This document shows positions 47,507-54,776 of a DNA stretch of 55,074 bases, piece after piece. Every line of letters begins with the position of its first letter. Position 1 is the stretch's first letter. The stretch comes from Chloroflexota bacterium (GTDB lineage: Bacteria > Chloroflexota > UBA11872 > UBA12225), in NCBI GenBank assembly GCA_030447525.1, contig JAUJOR010000017.1, positions 40,943-96,016 of the forward strand. The letters run 5' to 3'. A program made the position numbers and the translations under genes. The notes under the pieces were generated by a model. The model did not search any database, was not told the DNA's origin, and saw nothing but the letters and a program-made list of their open reading frames with translations.

Positions 47507-48061
47507 CTACGGGGCCACGGGACGGAGCAGGTTGGCCGACCAATCGATGGCGATCGACTGCTGCCCGAGGAGGTTCATACCCAGGATGCACGGCACGATC
47601 AACTGCTCGTCCGGGAAGACGGCCAGGTCACTCGCCGACCATACAAGGTCGGCGACGCGTACGTGCTGCGCGGAGTAGATGCGCCCATCGAGCGTCCCAC
47701 CGTTGGCCGCGCGCAGGGTTACCGTAGCGTCCGACTCCATCAGGGTCCCCAGGCGCCAGAACATGGTTTGGTTGATCACGGTCAGCGATGATCCGGTATC
47801 CACCAGGCAGTTGATCGGGACGCCGTTGAACCATACGGGGACGTGCATCACGCCGGTAGTGCCCGCTGCCAGCACGGTGCCTTGTACCGGGCCATTGGTA
47901 TTCCCGGTCTGTCCCCCGCGCCCTGCGTCCAGGGGTTGCCCCGGCGCAACGCTCAGCGCCGGCAAGAGCGCCAGCGATGCCACGACGAGCGCCGTCCAGG
48001 CGATCATGAAGGCGCCGCCGGCCAATCCGAGGAGTGCGCTTCGCGGCTGTGTGACCTGCAT
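47507..48061 (-). CDS. Membrane-anchored retropepsin-like aspartic protease
   Basis: 184 residues. One N-terminal membrane helix (AGGAFMIAWTALVVASLALLPAL), a Gly/Gln/Asn-rich linker, then a single-lobe pepsin-like fold with the catalytic motif CLVDTGSSLTVIN, the flap-like TLRAANGGTLDGRIY and the ILGMNLL block. It would act as a homodimer outside the membrane. ATG 48061 has AAAGGGA nine bases upstream. No obvious substrate gene nearby. Confidence 0.82.
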   Translation of the reverse strand: MQVTQPRSALLGLAGGAFMIAWTALVVASLALLPALSVAPGQPLDAGRGGQTGNTNGPVQGTVLAAGTTGVMHVPVWFNGVPINCLVDTGSSLTVINQTMFWRLGTLMESDATVTLRAANGGTLDGRIYSAQHVRVADLVWSASDLAVFPDEQLIVPCILGMNLLGQQSIAIDWSANLLRPVAP

Positions 48062-48110
48062 CAGGCTTGATCCCTTTTCCTCTAGTACGTAGCTACCCCT
48101 CCTGTCGTGA

Positions 48111-48530
48111 CTACCAAGGGACGACGGCCACCACGGCCGGACTTTGGGGTAGGTAGAGGACGCGCCGGCAGACGAGGTTGCCGGCCAGGATGTGGGCACC
48201 GAGGTCGGGCGTCGCGGCGTCGGTCGCCAGGAGCGACTTGAGCATGAACATGAACGACACAGGGGCGATTAGCCCCCCGATGATCTGCCAGCTTCAGGTC
48301 CAGCGGTAATTCGTCAGCTGCATTACGTACAGGTCGAGCGCCACCGCCGCCCCCGCCCCAGCGCTAGTCTCCTCCCACCGGGGCAGCGCCGGCCCGGTCG
48401 AACGCCAGGGGGTGATGTCCTGCACGCCATAAGGGCGCTGGGCCAAGTAGCTCACCCGCGGCGGCACCAGTTGTGGGGCACGGGCGATTTCCTGCCCCAG
48501 CAACAGGACACGCCCGCTGCTGGTGGTCAT
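48111..48530 (-). pseudogene. Remnant of an ABC transporter (ATPase piece joined to ABC-2 permease piece)
   Basis: The frame from 48530 reads SGRVLLLGQEIARAPQLV and VSYLAQRPYGVQDITP, which is the part of an ABC ATPase after Walker A (Q-loop region). It then runs straight into ALDLYVMQLTNYRWT, an in-frame TGA, then SWQIIGGLIAPVSFMFML and LATDAATPDLGAHILAGNLV, which is the first part of an ABC-2 type permease. The bulk of the ATPase is deleted and the permease lacks its end. A decayed export system. Confidence 0.65.
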
Positions 48531-48642
48531 CTCTCCGGGCGCCGGAGCCGGGTGCCAGCGGGCCTGTCGCGGAGCGCCCCGCTGCGGGTCCGCGACGCGG
48601 CACCTGGCACGTGGATGCGCGAGGAGCTGGGTCAGTCATGAA

Positions 48643-48690
48643 CCGTCCGCTAAAGCAGACGGCTTGCCTCTACCCCGGACGGGGATACCG
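48643..48690 (-). ncRNA. Candidate right-end guide RNA (omega/reRNA) scaffold of tnpB
   Basis: On the minus strand the last codons of tnpB run into two hairpins: one with a CCCC-GTCC-GGGG core (48673-48686), and the terminal CCGTCTGC/GCGGACGG hairpin (48662-48643). TnpB guide RNAs are known to be made from the tnpB 3' end and the right end of the element, with the guide read from the flanking DNA past the end. By position only; expression is unproven. Confidence 0.4.
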
Positions 48691-49006
48691 TCAGGAGCGA
48701 CGCGTGCGGCGGCATGACGGCCGCCCGGCCCAGAATACCCAGCCCGAGGGCACGGAGATTCCGGGCCGCGATGGTGTCGGCGTGCCCAGCGAGGCCACAG
48801 CCGACACACAGGAAATGCGCTTGCGTTGGGCGATTGGCCTTGTCGATCAGCCCGCATGCGGGGCACGTCCGGCTGGTGTTCCGCGGATCGACGGCAACCA
48901 CCTGAACCCCGGCCGGAGCCGCCTTGTATTCGAGGTACGTGCGAAGTTGGGCGAATGCCCACCCATGCAGCACTCGACGCTGAGCCTGGCGAGCCGCGCC
49001 TATGCC

Positions 49007-49042
49007 TATCCGGTATCGATTAAGACAAGTCGTTACCGGATA
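49007..49042. promoter_or_regulatory. 9-bp hairpin at the cassette edge
   Basis: TATCCGGTA (49007-49015) pairs with TACCGGATA (49034-49042) around an 18-nt loop. Its left arm includes the ATCCG shared with the insertion site. It lies just before the HNH start. Confidence 0.7.
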
Positions 49043-49044
49043 AT

Positions 49045-49509
49045 GTGGGTATGGGGACGACGCCAGAGCACATCAAGCAGCGGAACGCTGAGTACAAGGC
49101 GAGAAGTCGGGAGCGCCTTGGGGAGTACGACCGCGCCTACTACGCCGCACATGCCGAAGGGAAACGCGCCGCAGCGAACGCTTGGAACGCCGCCAATCCT
49201 GAGGAACGACGAGAGAGGGACAGCGCCTACGCTCGTGAGTGGCGGGCGCGCGTTCGGAAGTCCGTCATCGAACGGTTCGGCGGCAAATGCGCTGAGTGCG
49301 GCTTCTCAGACTGGCGGGCACTCCAGATCGACCACATCAACGGAGGCGGGAACCAAGAACGAATGCTGGCTACCTCGCCCCATGCCTACTACAAGGCCAT
49401 CATCGCCAGCGAGGACAGGCGCTACCAGATTCTCTGTCCCAACTGCAATCAAATCAAGCGGTACGTACGAGGGGAGCGACGGCAGCGGGCAGAGCCACCA
49501 GCCACGTGA
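49045..49509 (+). CDS. HNH endonuclease inserted antisense into tnpB
   Basis: About 154 residues (GTG 49045; ATG 49051 is equally good). The N-terminal half is helical and Arg/Tyr/Ala-rich with a repeated Y-x-x-x-R pattern (RNAEYKARSR, EYDRAYYAAH, SAYAREWRARV), as in DNA-binding tails of phage HNH proteins. The C-terminal half is a zinc-bearing HNH fold: CAECG, LQIDHINGGGNQER with the catalytic His, and YQILCPNCNQIKR. It reads opposite to tnpB and its TGA shares its A with the right copy of ATCCG, so the cassette is hairpin plus gene and nothing else. Typical of homing-type nicking or cutting enzymes, but no intron or intein surrounds it. Confidence 0.85.
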   Translation: MGMGTTPEHIKQRNAEYKARSRERLGEYDRAYYAAHAEGKRAAANAWNAANPEERRERDSAYAREWRARVRKSVIERFGGKCAECGFSDWRALQIDHINGGGNQERMLATSPHAYYKAIIASEDRRYQILCPNCNQIKRYVRGERRQRAEPPAT

Positions 49510-50356
49510 TCCGTTGCCGGATTGCCTTCAGGTCTTCGAGGGGCACAGCACGGTGGGTCGTCGCGGCGGTGTGGACGATCGTCTTGCTCAAGACGTGGTT
49601 GATGTCTGCCTGGAACCGCTGCTCTTTGCGCCGGCGCCGCTTCAACACCCGCTTGGCGGAGCGGGTGCCCTTCGCCTGGAGGCGGTGGGCGCGGCGGCGC
49701 GGGCTGTTACAGACGGCGCCGGCGTACAACGTCCCATCGCTGTCCGCGGCCAGATTGACGATCCCCAGGTCAAGACCCAGCACGTCCTCGGGGCTCCCCG
49801 CCTCGGGAGTGGGCACGTCGGCCGTGGCGTAGAGGAAGAACATCCGCCGTTCACGGTCGTACACCAGATCGGCCTGTCCCTTGAGCCGCCCCAGCAAGGG
49901 CCGCTGATACTCCCCAAGCACGAAGGGGACGACCACGGGACCGGTCAGCGTCCCCAGGGAGTAGCGATCAAGCCCCTTGGGGCCGCTGTTGCGCTGGTCG
50001 TACACGATGGCCCCGTGTGGCCGGAAGCGGGGCCGGATGCGCTTGTCCCGCTTGTACGCCTCACACACCTTGGCGATCACCCGCACCGCCATCTGCGCCC
50101 CCAGGCCGAAGTCCGCCCGCAGTTGAGCGTAGGAGCGGCGCTGCAACAGGTACTTGTTGGCGGTGCGTTCCCCCTGGGCCTTCCCGGCCAGCCAGTCGCA
50201 CGCCGCGTTGAACCGCTCCATCGTCTGGAGCAGGGTCGCCGCCTGGTCGGGATCGGGCAACAACTTGAGCTTGACGGTCAGTTGCATCAGAGAAAGTGTG
50301 CCACAGTGCATAGAACACTACGATCTAATATCAGCAAGGGTGGTGTCCGCGTTCCT

Positions 50357-50376
50357 CCCCCGGCTGAAGCCGGGGG
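50357..50376. repeat. Left-end hairpin of the tnpB element
   Basis: CCCCCGGCT and AGCCGGGGG flank a 2-nt loop; outer bases (GTTCC...GGAAC) extend the dyad imperfectly. It lies 70 nt before the tnpB start, the usual place for the transposase-binding hairpin. Confidence 0.65.
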
Positions 50377-50494
50377 CCTCCCGCGGAACTCTCGGTGACG
50401 GGGCGCAATCGTCGCCTGACCTGGTGCGTTGTCACCGCTCAGCTGCAGGGTGTCCCACCCTGGCCACACCCTCCAGGAGCCGGTTGACACAGGG

Positions 50495-50827
50495 CTAGGC
50501 CTGCGCCGTCTGGATGATCTCGTGGAGCTCGAAGACGCTCTCGCCGGCGAACATCCCTTCCGGGGTACGCTGGGCATGGGCGGTGCGGAAGTCCTCGCTC
50601 TGCACCCAGGACATGAAGTGCTCCTTGCTTTCCCAGTAGGTGAGCACGACGTGGTATGCCGAGCCGCCCATCTGCTCGCCGTGGAAGCTGACCGGCTGGG
50701 GACGGCAGATCTCCAGGCGCACGAAGCCGGGGTGCCCCTCTACCAGGTGCGCGCGGTTGCGGAAGCGGTCGGCGAACTCCTCCTCGTGGCCCTTGGCCAC
50801 CGGGATACGGTTGGACACGACGATCAT
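50495..50827 (-). CDS. Antibiotic biosynthesis monooxygenase (ABM) domain protein, HmoB/IsdG-like
   Basis: 110 residues, a single ferredoxin-like ABM domain: IVVSNRIPVAKGHEEEFADRFRNRAHLVEGHPGFVRLEI, then VVLTYWESKEHFMSWVQSEDFRTAH. It resembles haem-degrading monooxygenases such as HmoB, which use the His in the F-x-x-AH region, and other small ABM enzymes. A dimer is expected. AGGG precedes ATG 50827. It stands alone. Confidence 0.82.
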   Translation of the reverse strand: MIVVSNRIPVAKGHEEEFADRFRNRAHLVEGHPGFVRLEICRPQPVSFHGEQMGGSAYHVVLTYWESKEHFMSWVQSEDFRTAHAQRTPEGMFAGESVFELHEIIQTAQA

Positions 50828-51243
50828 GGTGCCCCTCCCTTAGTAGAGTAGTGAGTCGCAGTAGGTGTACGCTGCTCTGGAGCGCACCCGCGGGCGCCCC
50901 CCTGTGCTCCCCCCGTGGGGGGCGCGTCAGAGTCTACCCCGTGCCCCGGCCATGGCGTCTGCAGCCGCGGGTCGCCCGCAGCCGGTCCTGCACCAGTGGG
51001 TGGGCGCGCTCGACGGGCGCGGTGGTCTCGCCGCGGGCGCGGTGAAGCCCGGTCTTGACGTGGGTGGCCTGCCGGGCGTCGCGCCGCCCGGCGCCGCTCC
51101 GCCCGCCGCGTCGCGATCAGTCCCCGGCGCCCCGTGAGTCGTTCAGACGAGTCCTCTCCACAGGAGGTGGGCAGGTCGATGGGGGCATTGCGGCGTCTAC
51201 TCGCCGATGGGAGCAGGATGTCCACGTCCTCCCTGGACCCCCC
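50828..51243. other. Gene-poor region, possibly decayed
   Basis: 416 nt with no intact gene. On the minus strand around 50960-51075 one frame reads ARQATHVKTGLHRARGETTA and then AHPLVQDRLRATRG before a stop, which looks coding-like, but I cannot assign it. Confidence 0.3.
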
Positions 51244-52617
51244 TCAGGCGTGTTCGGGCGGCCCTTGGGGCGGCCGCACGCGGAGGAGCAGGGCGCCGGA
51301 GACGAGCACCAGCAGCCCGGCCGCGGCCAGGGTGGTGCGCAGCGAGCCTGTGACGTCGGCGGCCAGGCCCCCCGCCACGGCCCCGAGGGGCTGAGCCAAC
51401 TCCCACACGGCCGAGCCCAGGCCCGTGAACTCGCCCGCGCGGTCGCGGGGGATGAGATCGGCCAGCAGCGGGAAGAGCAGCACGGTGCACAGCCCGTTGG
51501 CGGCGCCGGTGACCAGCAGGGTCGCCGCCGCCTGTTCGACCGTACGCACCTGAGAGCCGACCAGCACCGACACGCCCATGAGGACCAGCCCAACCAGGAG
51601 GACGCGCTGCTTGCCGAAGCGGTCGCCCAGCCAGCCCGCGGGCAACGAGATTACCGCCGCCGCCAAGAGCGGCAGCATCAGCAGGCGGAAGGCGGTCGCC
51701 TCGTCGGTGCCCAGCTCCTGCACGCCGAAGCGGGTCAGGAACGGCACGACGCCGCCCGTGCCCAGCCAGAAGAACAGCGTTGCCAGGAGGTACCTGGCAA
51801 CCTCGCCGTGGCGGAGTACGTCCCGGGCGTATTCGAGCGGCCGCAGGTCGGTGAGGGGGGGCCGGCGGGGCAGGCGCAGGCCCGGCAGCGATCCATCGGA
51901 CACGTCATCTCCCACACCAGCTGCGCCGGTTTCGCCAGTTTCGCCAGCTGCGCCAGTTTTGCCAGCTCCACCGCCTTCCAACCGCCCGGGCGGCGCCGGC
52001 TCCCGCAGGCCGACGATGGTGAGGCCGAACCCCAGCAGCAGCGCGCCGCCGACGATCCAGAACACCAGCGCCTCCTGCGTCTCCCAGAACTGGGAGGCCA
52101 GCCAGAGCATGAGCACCTGCCCGGCCATGTTGGCGATGTTGAGCACGCTCCCCACCCGCCCGCGCTGCTCGCTCGGGACCAAGTCAACCATGAGCGCCAG
52201 GAAGGGCCCATAGCCAATGGCGAGGAAGGAGGTCATGACCACCAGCAGGGCGATGACCAGGCCGGCGGGCGGGTGCAGCGCCAGCGCGAGCAGCGCCGCG
52301 GCCGCGACTGGTACGCCGAGCGCAATGTACGGCCGGCGGCGCCCCAGCCGCGTGCGAGTGCGGTCGCTCAGCGCGCCGACGGCGAGTTGGAGGACGCCCG
52401 CCAGCGGCGGCCGCTCCTGGGAGAGCAGGCCGATGGCCGCGTTGGGCAGCTGGTACCCGGCGAGGTAGAGGGGGAGGGCGGCGTTGGTAAAGGCGAACAG
52501 CAGCCCGGCGCCGAAGTTGCCCGCGCTATACAGCAGCGTCTGCGCCAGGGTGAATGGCGCCAACGGGCGGCTGGCGCGTGACCAATCAGACCTATCAGAG
52601 CGAACCGATGACGCCAT
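51244..52617 (-). CDS. MFS transporter, sugar-cation symporter type
   Basis: About 457 residues, 12 hydrophobic segments. The loop motif GALSDRTRTRLGRRRPYIALG between segments 2 and 3 is that of the glycoside-pentoside-hexuronide and sucrose symporter group; YGPFLALMVDLVPSEQRGRVGS and LGDRFGKQRVLLVG are further family blocks. The central cytoplasmic loop holds a Gly/Ala/Thr repeat (KTGAAGETGETGAAG) coded by 9-nt repeats near 51920-51966. ATG 52617 was chosen; 52653 is possible. The gene overlaps the end of the upstream hydrolase gene by 23 nt, so they are co-transcribed. Confidence 0.85.
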   Translation of the reverse strand: MASSVRSDRSDWSRASRPLAPFTLAQTLLYSAGNFGAGLLFAFTNAALPLYLAGYQLPNAAIGLLSQERPPLAGVLQLAVGALSDRTRTRLGRRRPYIALGVPVAAAALLALALHPPAGLVIALLVVMTSFLAIGYGPFLALMVDLVPSEQRGRVGSVLNIANMAGQVLMLWLASQFWETQEALVFWIVGGALLLGFGLTIVGLREPAPPGRLEGGGAGKTGAAGETGETGAAGVGDDVSDGSLPGLRLPRRPPLTDLRPLEYARDVLRHGEVARYLLATLFFWLGTGGVVPFLTRFGVQELGTDEATAFRLLMLPLLAAAVISLPAGWLGDRFGKQRVLLVGLVLMGVSVLVGSQVRTVEQAAATLLVTGAANGLCTVLLFPLLADLIPRDRAGEFTGLGSAVWELAQPLGAVAGGLAADVTGSLRTTLAAAGLLVLVSGALLLRVRPPQGPPEHA

Positions 52618-53782
52618 AGACGAACCCGTACAGTCGGGCGATGTCGCGCGCAACCTGCCAGGAGAAGCCGCTCTTGGGCTGCGCGTGCGCGAATAGGTTG
52701 GTCAGCAGGAAACCGCCCACCTGCGCCTCTGGCAGCGCGCGGCGCAGTTTCACCGACTCGATGTGTGGTACGAAGCTGTCGCCTCGGTCGTGCAGGATGA
52801 AGATGCGGGCGCGCAGGCGGCCGATGTGGTCGCGGGGGTTGAGCCGGCGCAGGGCGGCGAGCTCCTCGGGTGGCGCCGCGCGCAGCAGGGCTACCGCCTC
52901 GTCTCGGCCGCTCGCGTCGAAGATTCTCAGGACTCCGTGCACCGTCTGGGCCTCCAGCATCGGGAGCAGCCGCTTGTGCACCTCCTCGGTGGGCTGCCAC
53001 GCTACCACCTGGCCCTCCGCCTCGAAGCTGTGTGTAGCGACGCTCAGCAGGTAGGCGAAGAGATCGAAGTAGCCGCCAAACGCGATCAGCGTCCGCACGC
53101 CGTCGGCAACGGAGGGGTCACTCGCCGCCACGAGCGCGCTGGAGGCTCCGACCGAGAACCCGAAGAGCGAGATCCGCTCGCGGTCCACCGTCTCGAGGGA
53201 GGCGAGATACCGGAAGGCGGCGGCGAACGTGCCGGGCTCCTCGGGCAGTGGCGCCCCCTGGTCGACCGCCTCGAGCCGGGGCCAGAGCACGACGAAGCCC
53301 AGGCGGGCCAGCGTCCGCGCCAGGCCCAGCAGGACCGGCCGGTCCTGCTCGTGCAGCGTCATGCCGAATGCCAGCACCAGCGCCGGCCGGCGCGGCACCG
53401 GGAGGAAGCCAGACCGCTGCATCGGACGGAACAGGTCGCCGACCACGGGGCCGTGCGGCGTCTCCAGCCGCAGCGGCTCGTGGACCGGCTCTGGCGTGAG
53501 GCGGGCGAGGGGCTTGACGGGGCTTTGCGGCAGTTCCTGCGTGAGCAGGAGCACGACCCTGGCGTGCGTGATCAGCGGCCGGTGCCAGACGAGCAACAGC
53601 AGCGCCCCAAGCGCGACGAGGAGAATCAGGGCCAGGCGCCGACGCGGTTCGCGCGGCGCGACCGCTGCCCACCGCCCCTGGGCAGCGGCAAGACGCGGTC
53701 GCAGCACCTGGACACCTCCCTCGGGATCGTCGGGCCACGCAACATGATTAAACAGATGCGTAGGCAACGCAAGCGCTGTCAC
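52595..53782 (-). CDS. Membrane-anchored alpha/beta hydrolase
   Basis: 395 residues. One membrane helix (about 48-66, LALILLVALGALLLLVW) precedes an alpha/beta-hydrolase domain: nucleophile elbow GFSVGASSA, acid in ILHDRGDSFVPH, His probably in NLFAHAQP. It resembles dienelactone hydrolase/prolyl-oligopeptidase-like esterases. Because the hydrolase lies in an operon with a sugar-type symporter it may release a transported product; that is inference. Confidence 0.8.
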   Translation of the reverse strand: MTALALPTHLFNHVAWPDDPEGGVQVLRPRLAAAQGRWAAVAPREPRRRLALILLVALGALLLLVWHRPLITHARVVLLLTQELPQSPVKPLARLTPEPVHEPLRLETPHGPVVGDLFRPMQRSGFLPVPRRPALVLAFGMTLHEQDRPVLLGLARTLARLGFVVLWPRLEAVDQGAPLPEEPGTFAAAFRYLASLETVDRERISLFGFSVGASSALVAASDPSVADGVRTLIAFGGYFDLFAYLLSVATHSFEAEGQVVAWQPTEEVHKRLLPMLEAQTVHGVLRIFDASGRDEAVALLRAAPPEELAALRRLNPRDHIGRLRARIFILHDRGDSFVPHIESVKLRRALPEAQVGGFLLTNLFAHAQPKSGFSWQVARDIARLYGFVYGVIGSL

Positions 53783-53848
53783 CGCTACTCATCGTGCCGA
53801 GGACCGGGGGCACCACGGTTGGATGAGGTGCCGCGGGCCACCGCCGCC

Positions 53849-53998
53849 TCAGCGCACAATCTGTGGGGCACCCTCGGCGGGGAAGTCGCGCCAGGTGTTC
53901 TCGGCGGCGACGAGGCCGGCGTCGCCGATGCGGTGGAGCGCGTCGAAGAAGCCGGCGTAGTCATTCTGACCGCTGCCCTCGAGGGCCAATCCGGCCGC
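53849..53998 (-). pseudogene. C-terminal remnant of a sugar-phosphate isomerase-like TIM-barrel gene
   Basis: A short minus-strand frame between an upstream stop and a TGA at 53851-53849 reads GQNDYAGFFDALHRIGDAGLV and AAENTWRDFPAEG, the pattern of the last strand and helix of xylose-isomerase-like TIM barrels. No upstream part is found; the PIN toxin gene begins right after. Low confidence in the family. Confidence 0.4.
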
Positions 53999-54030
53999 TC
54001 ATGGGCTGCCAGGACTCTTGCGCCTGCGGG

Positions 54031-54477
54031 CTACGTCCGGTCCTCCAGGAGGGCGAGGTCGAACCAGGGGGTGAAGGGATTGAGGAAGCGCACGCCTTCG
54101 AGCGTCCGCCCGTGCGGGGCGTCCTCCGTGAGCACGGCGGGCACCTGATTCAGCCGGGCCACGGCCCAGATGAGGGCGTCCCACAGGTCGAGGCCGTGCT
54201 GCACGCTGCCACGACACCCCTCCAGCACCACCGGCGCCGTGACGTCGAAGACGCGGCAGGCACGCGCCAGCCGGTCGACCTGCGCCAGCGCCTCCGTCGG
54301 CGCCAGCGGCTCCGGCAGGCGCCGCGTGACGACGACAAAGAACTCGGAGAGGCACTGGGCGCTGAGCACCACCCGCTGGCCGTCGATCAAGCGGTCGAGC
54401 ACCAGCAGCGCCCGCGCCTGCTTGGGCCGATCACGGGGGTCGTGGGCGTAGACGAGGACGTTGGTGCCGACGAGCAT
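54031..54477 (-). CDS. PIN-domain toxin (VapC-like) lacking the first catalytic Asp
   Basis: 148 residues of the PIN fold, endoribonucleases that cut tRNA or mRNA. Usual start MLVDTNVLVYA reads MLVGTNVLVYAHD: the first metal-binding Asp is Gly (GGC for GAC). The other acidic residues are present (SEFFVVVTRR, DLWDALIWAVARLN, LTEDA). The nearby Asp after VYAH might substitute, or the toxin is inactive. ATG 54477 overlaps the antitoxin stop by one base (TGATG), the standard coupled layout. Confidence 0.85.
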   Translation of the reverse strand: MLVGTNVLVYAHDPRDRPKQARALLVLDRLIDGQRVVLSAQCLSEFFVVVTRRLPEPLAPTEALAQVDRLARACRVFDVTAPVVLEGCRGSVQHGLDLWDALIWAVARLNQVPAVLTEDAPHGRTLEGVRFLNPFTPWFDLALLEDRT

Positions 54478-54776
54478 CAGGGCGCGCTCGGCGCGGCCCG
54501 CCGGAGCCGGTCGTCGTACAGCTCCTCGCGCGTCCAGGCACGGCCGGTCTGGGGCGCCTCCAGGTGCAGGCGTCGGACGATCACCGCCCGGGCCTCCGCC
54601 CAGGCGCGTGGGTCGGGCGGCAGGCCGGGCGCGTGACCGAGGCGCTCGAGGGAGCGGCGGATCAGCTCCGCCTCCGTGACGCCCAACTCGGCCGCACGGC
54701 GCTTCAGACGGGCGTCCTGACCGGCCTCAATGTACACCTGCTTGCGCACCATCCGCCCCATGGGAGCCCGCCTCAT
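54477..54776 (-). CDS. Ribbon-helix-helix antitoxin
   Basis: About 99 residues. The N-terminal part (MVRKQVYIEAGQDARLKRRA, AELGVTEAELIRRSLERL) is a ribbon-helix-helix/CopG DNA-binding domain; the C-terminal half (ARAVIVRRLHLEAP...WTREELYDDRL) would bind the toxin. A -10 TATACT ends 7 bases before ATG 54776, so the mRNA may start at the start codon (leaderless); GTG 54779 is an alternative. It controls its own promoter in this family type. Confidence 0.82.
   Translation of the reverse strand: MRRAPMGRMVRKQVYIEAGQDARLKRRAAELGVTEAELIRRSLERLGHAPGLPPDPRAWAEARAVIVRRLHLEAPQTGRAWTREELYDDRLRRAAPSAP

Larger units (their letters stand above)
48650..50287 (-). pseudogene. tnpB: tnpB, coding sequence split by a 501-nt insertion
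   Basis: The first part (ATG 50287) carries the N-terminal helices (MQLTVKLKLLPDPDQAATL), the OB-like core and the first two RuvC residues: Asp in LGLDLGIVNLA and Glu in VPLEDLKAIRQRI. The frame is then interrupted. The second part (from about 49007) reads GIGAARQAQRRVLHGWAFAQL, the zinc finger CPACG...CVGCG, and the third RuvC Asp in HADTIAARNL, to a stop at 48650. Excision of 501 nt between two ATCCG copies (49008-49012 and 49509-49513) joins them in frame as IRQRIGIGAARQAQRR. All catalytic residues survive, so the break is recent or the cassette is neutral. Confidence 0.88.
48643..50376 (-). mobile_element. IS200/IS605-type element with tnpB only, interrupted by an HNH cassette
   Basis: The element is bounded by hairpins of the type used by IS605-group elements: right end 48643-48662 (8-bp stem with one G-T pair, TTTA loop on the minus strand) and left end 50357-50376 (9-bp stem, 2-nt loop). 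Between them is a minus-strand tnpB. There is no tnpA, so movement would need a transposase in trans. Exact ends and target site are not determined. Confidence 0.65.

Noticed and set aside
49008..49513. Group I or II intron in tnpB
   Set aside because: Apart from the 465-nt HNH gene only about 36 nt remain, too little for a ribozyme; the edges also lack the U/G or GUGYG/AY boundary pattern in the tnpB sense.
49008..49513. Intein in TnpB
   Set aside because: The insert is not open in the tnpB frame (stop soon after the junction) and the HNH gene is on the opposite strand.
50950..51080. Uracil phosphoribosyltransferase fragment (HPLVQDRL)
   Set aside because: Only eight residues resemble the family start and the flanking sequence does not follow it.
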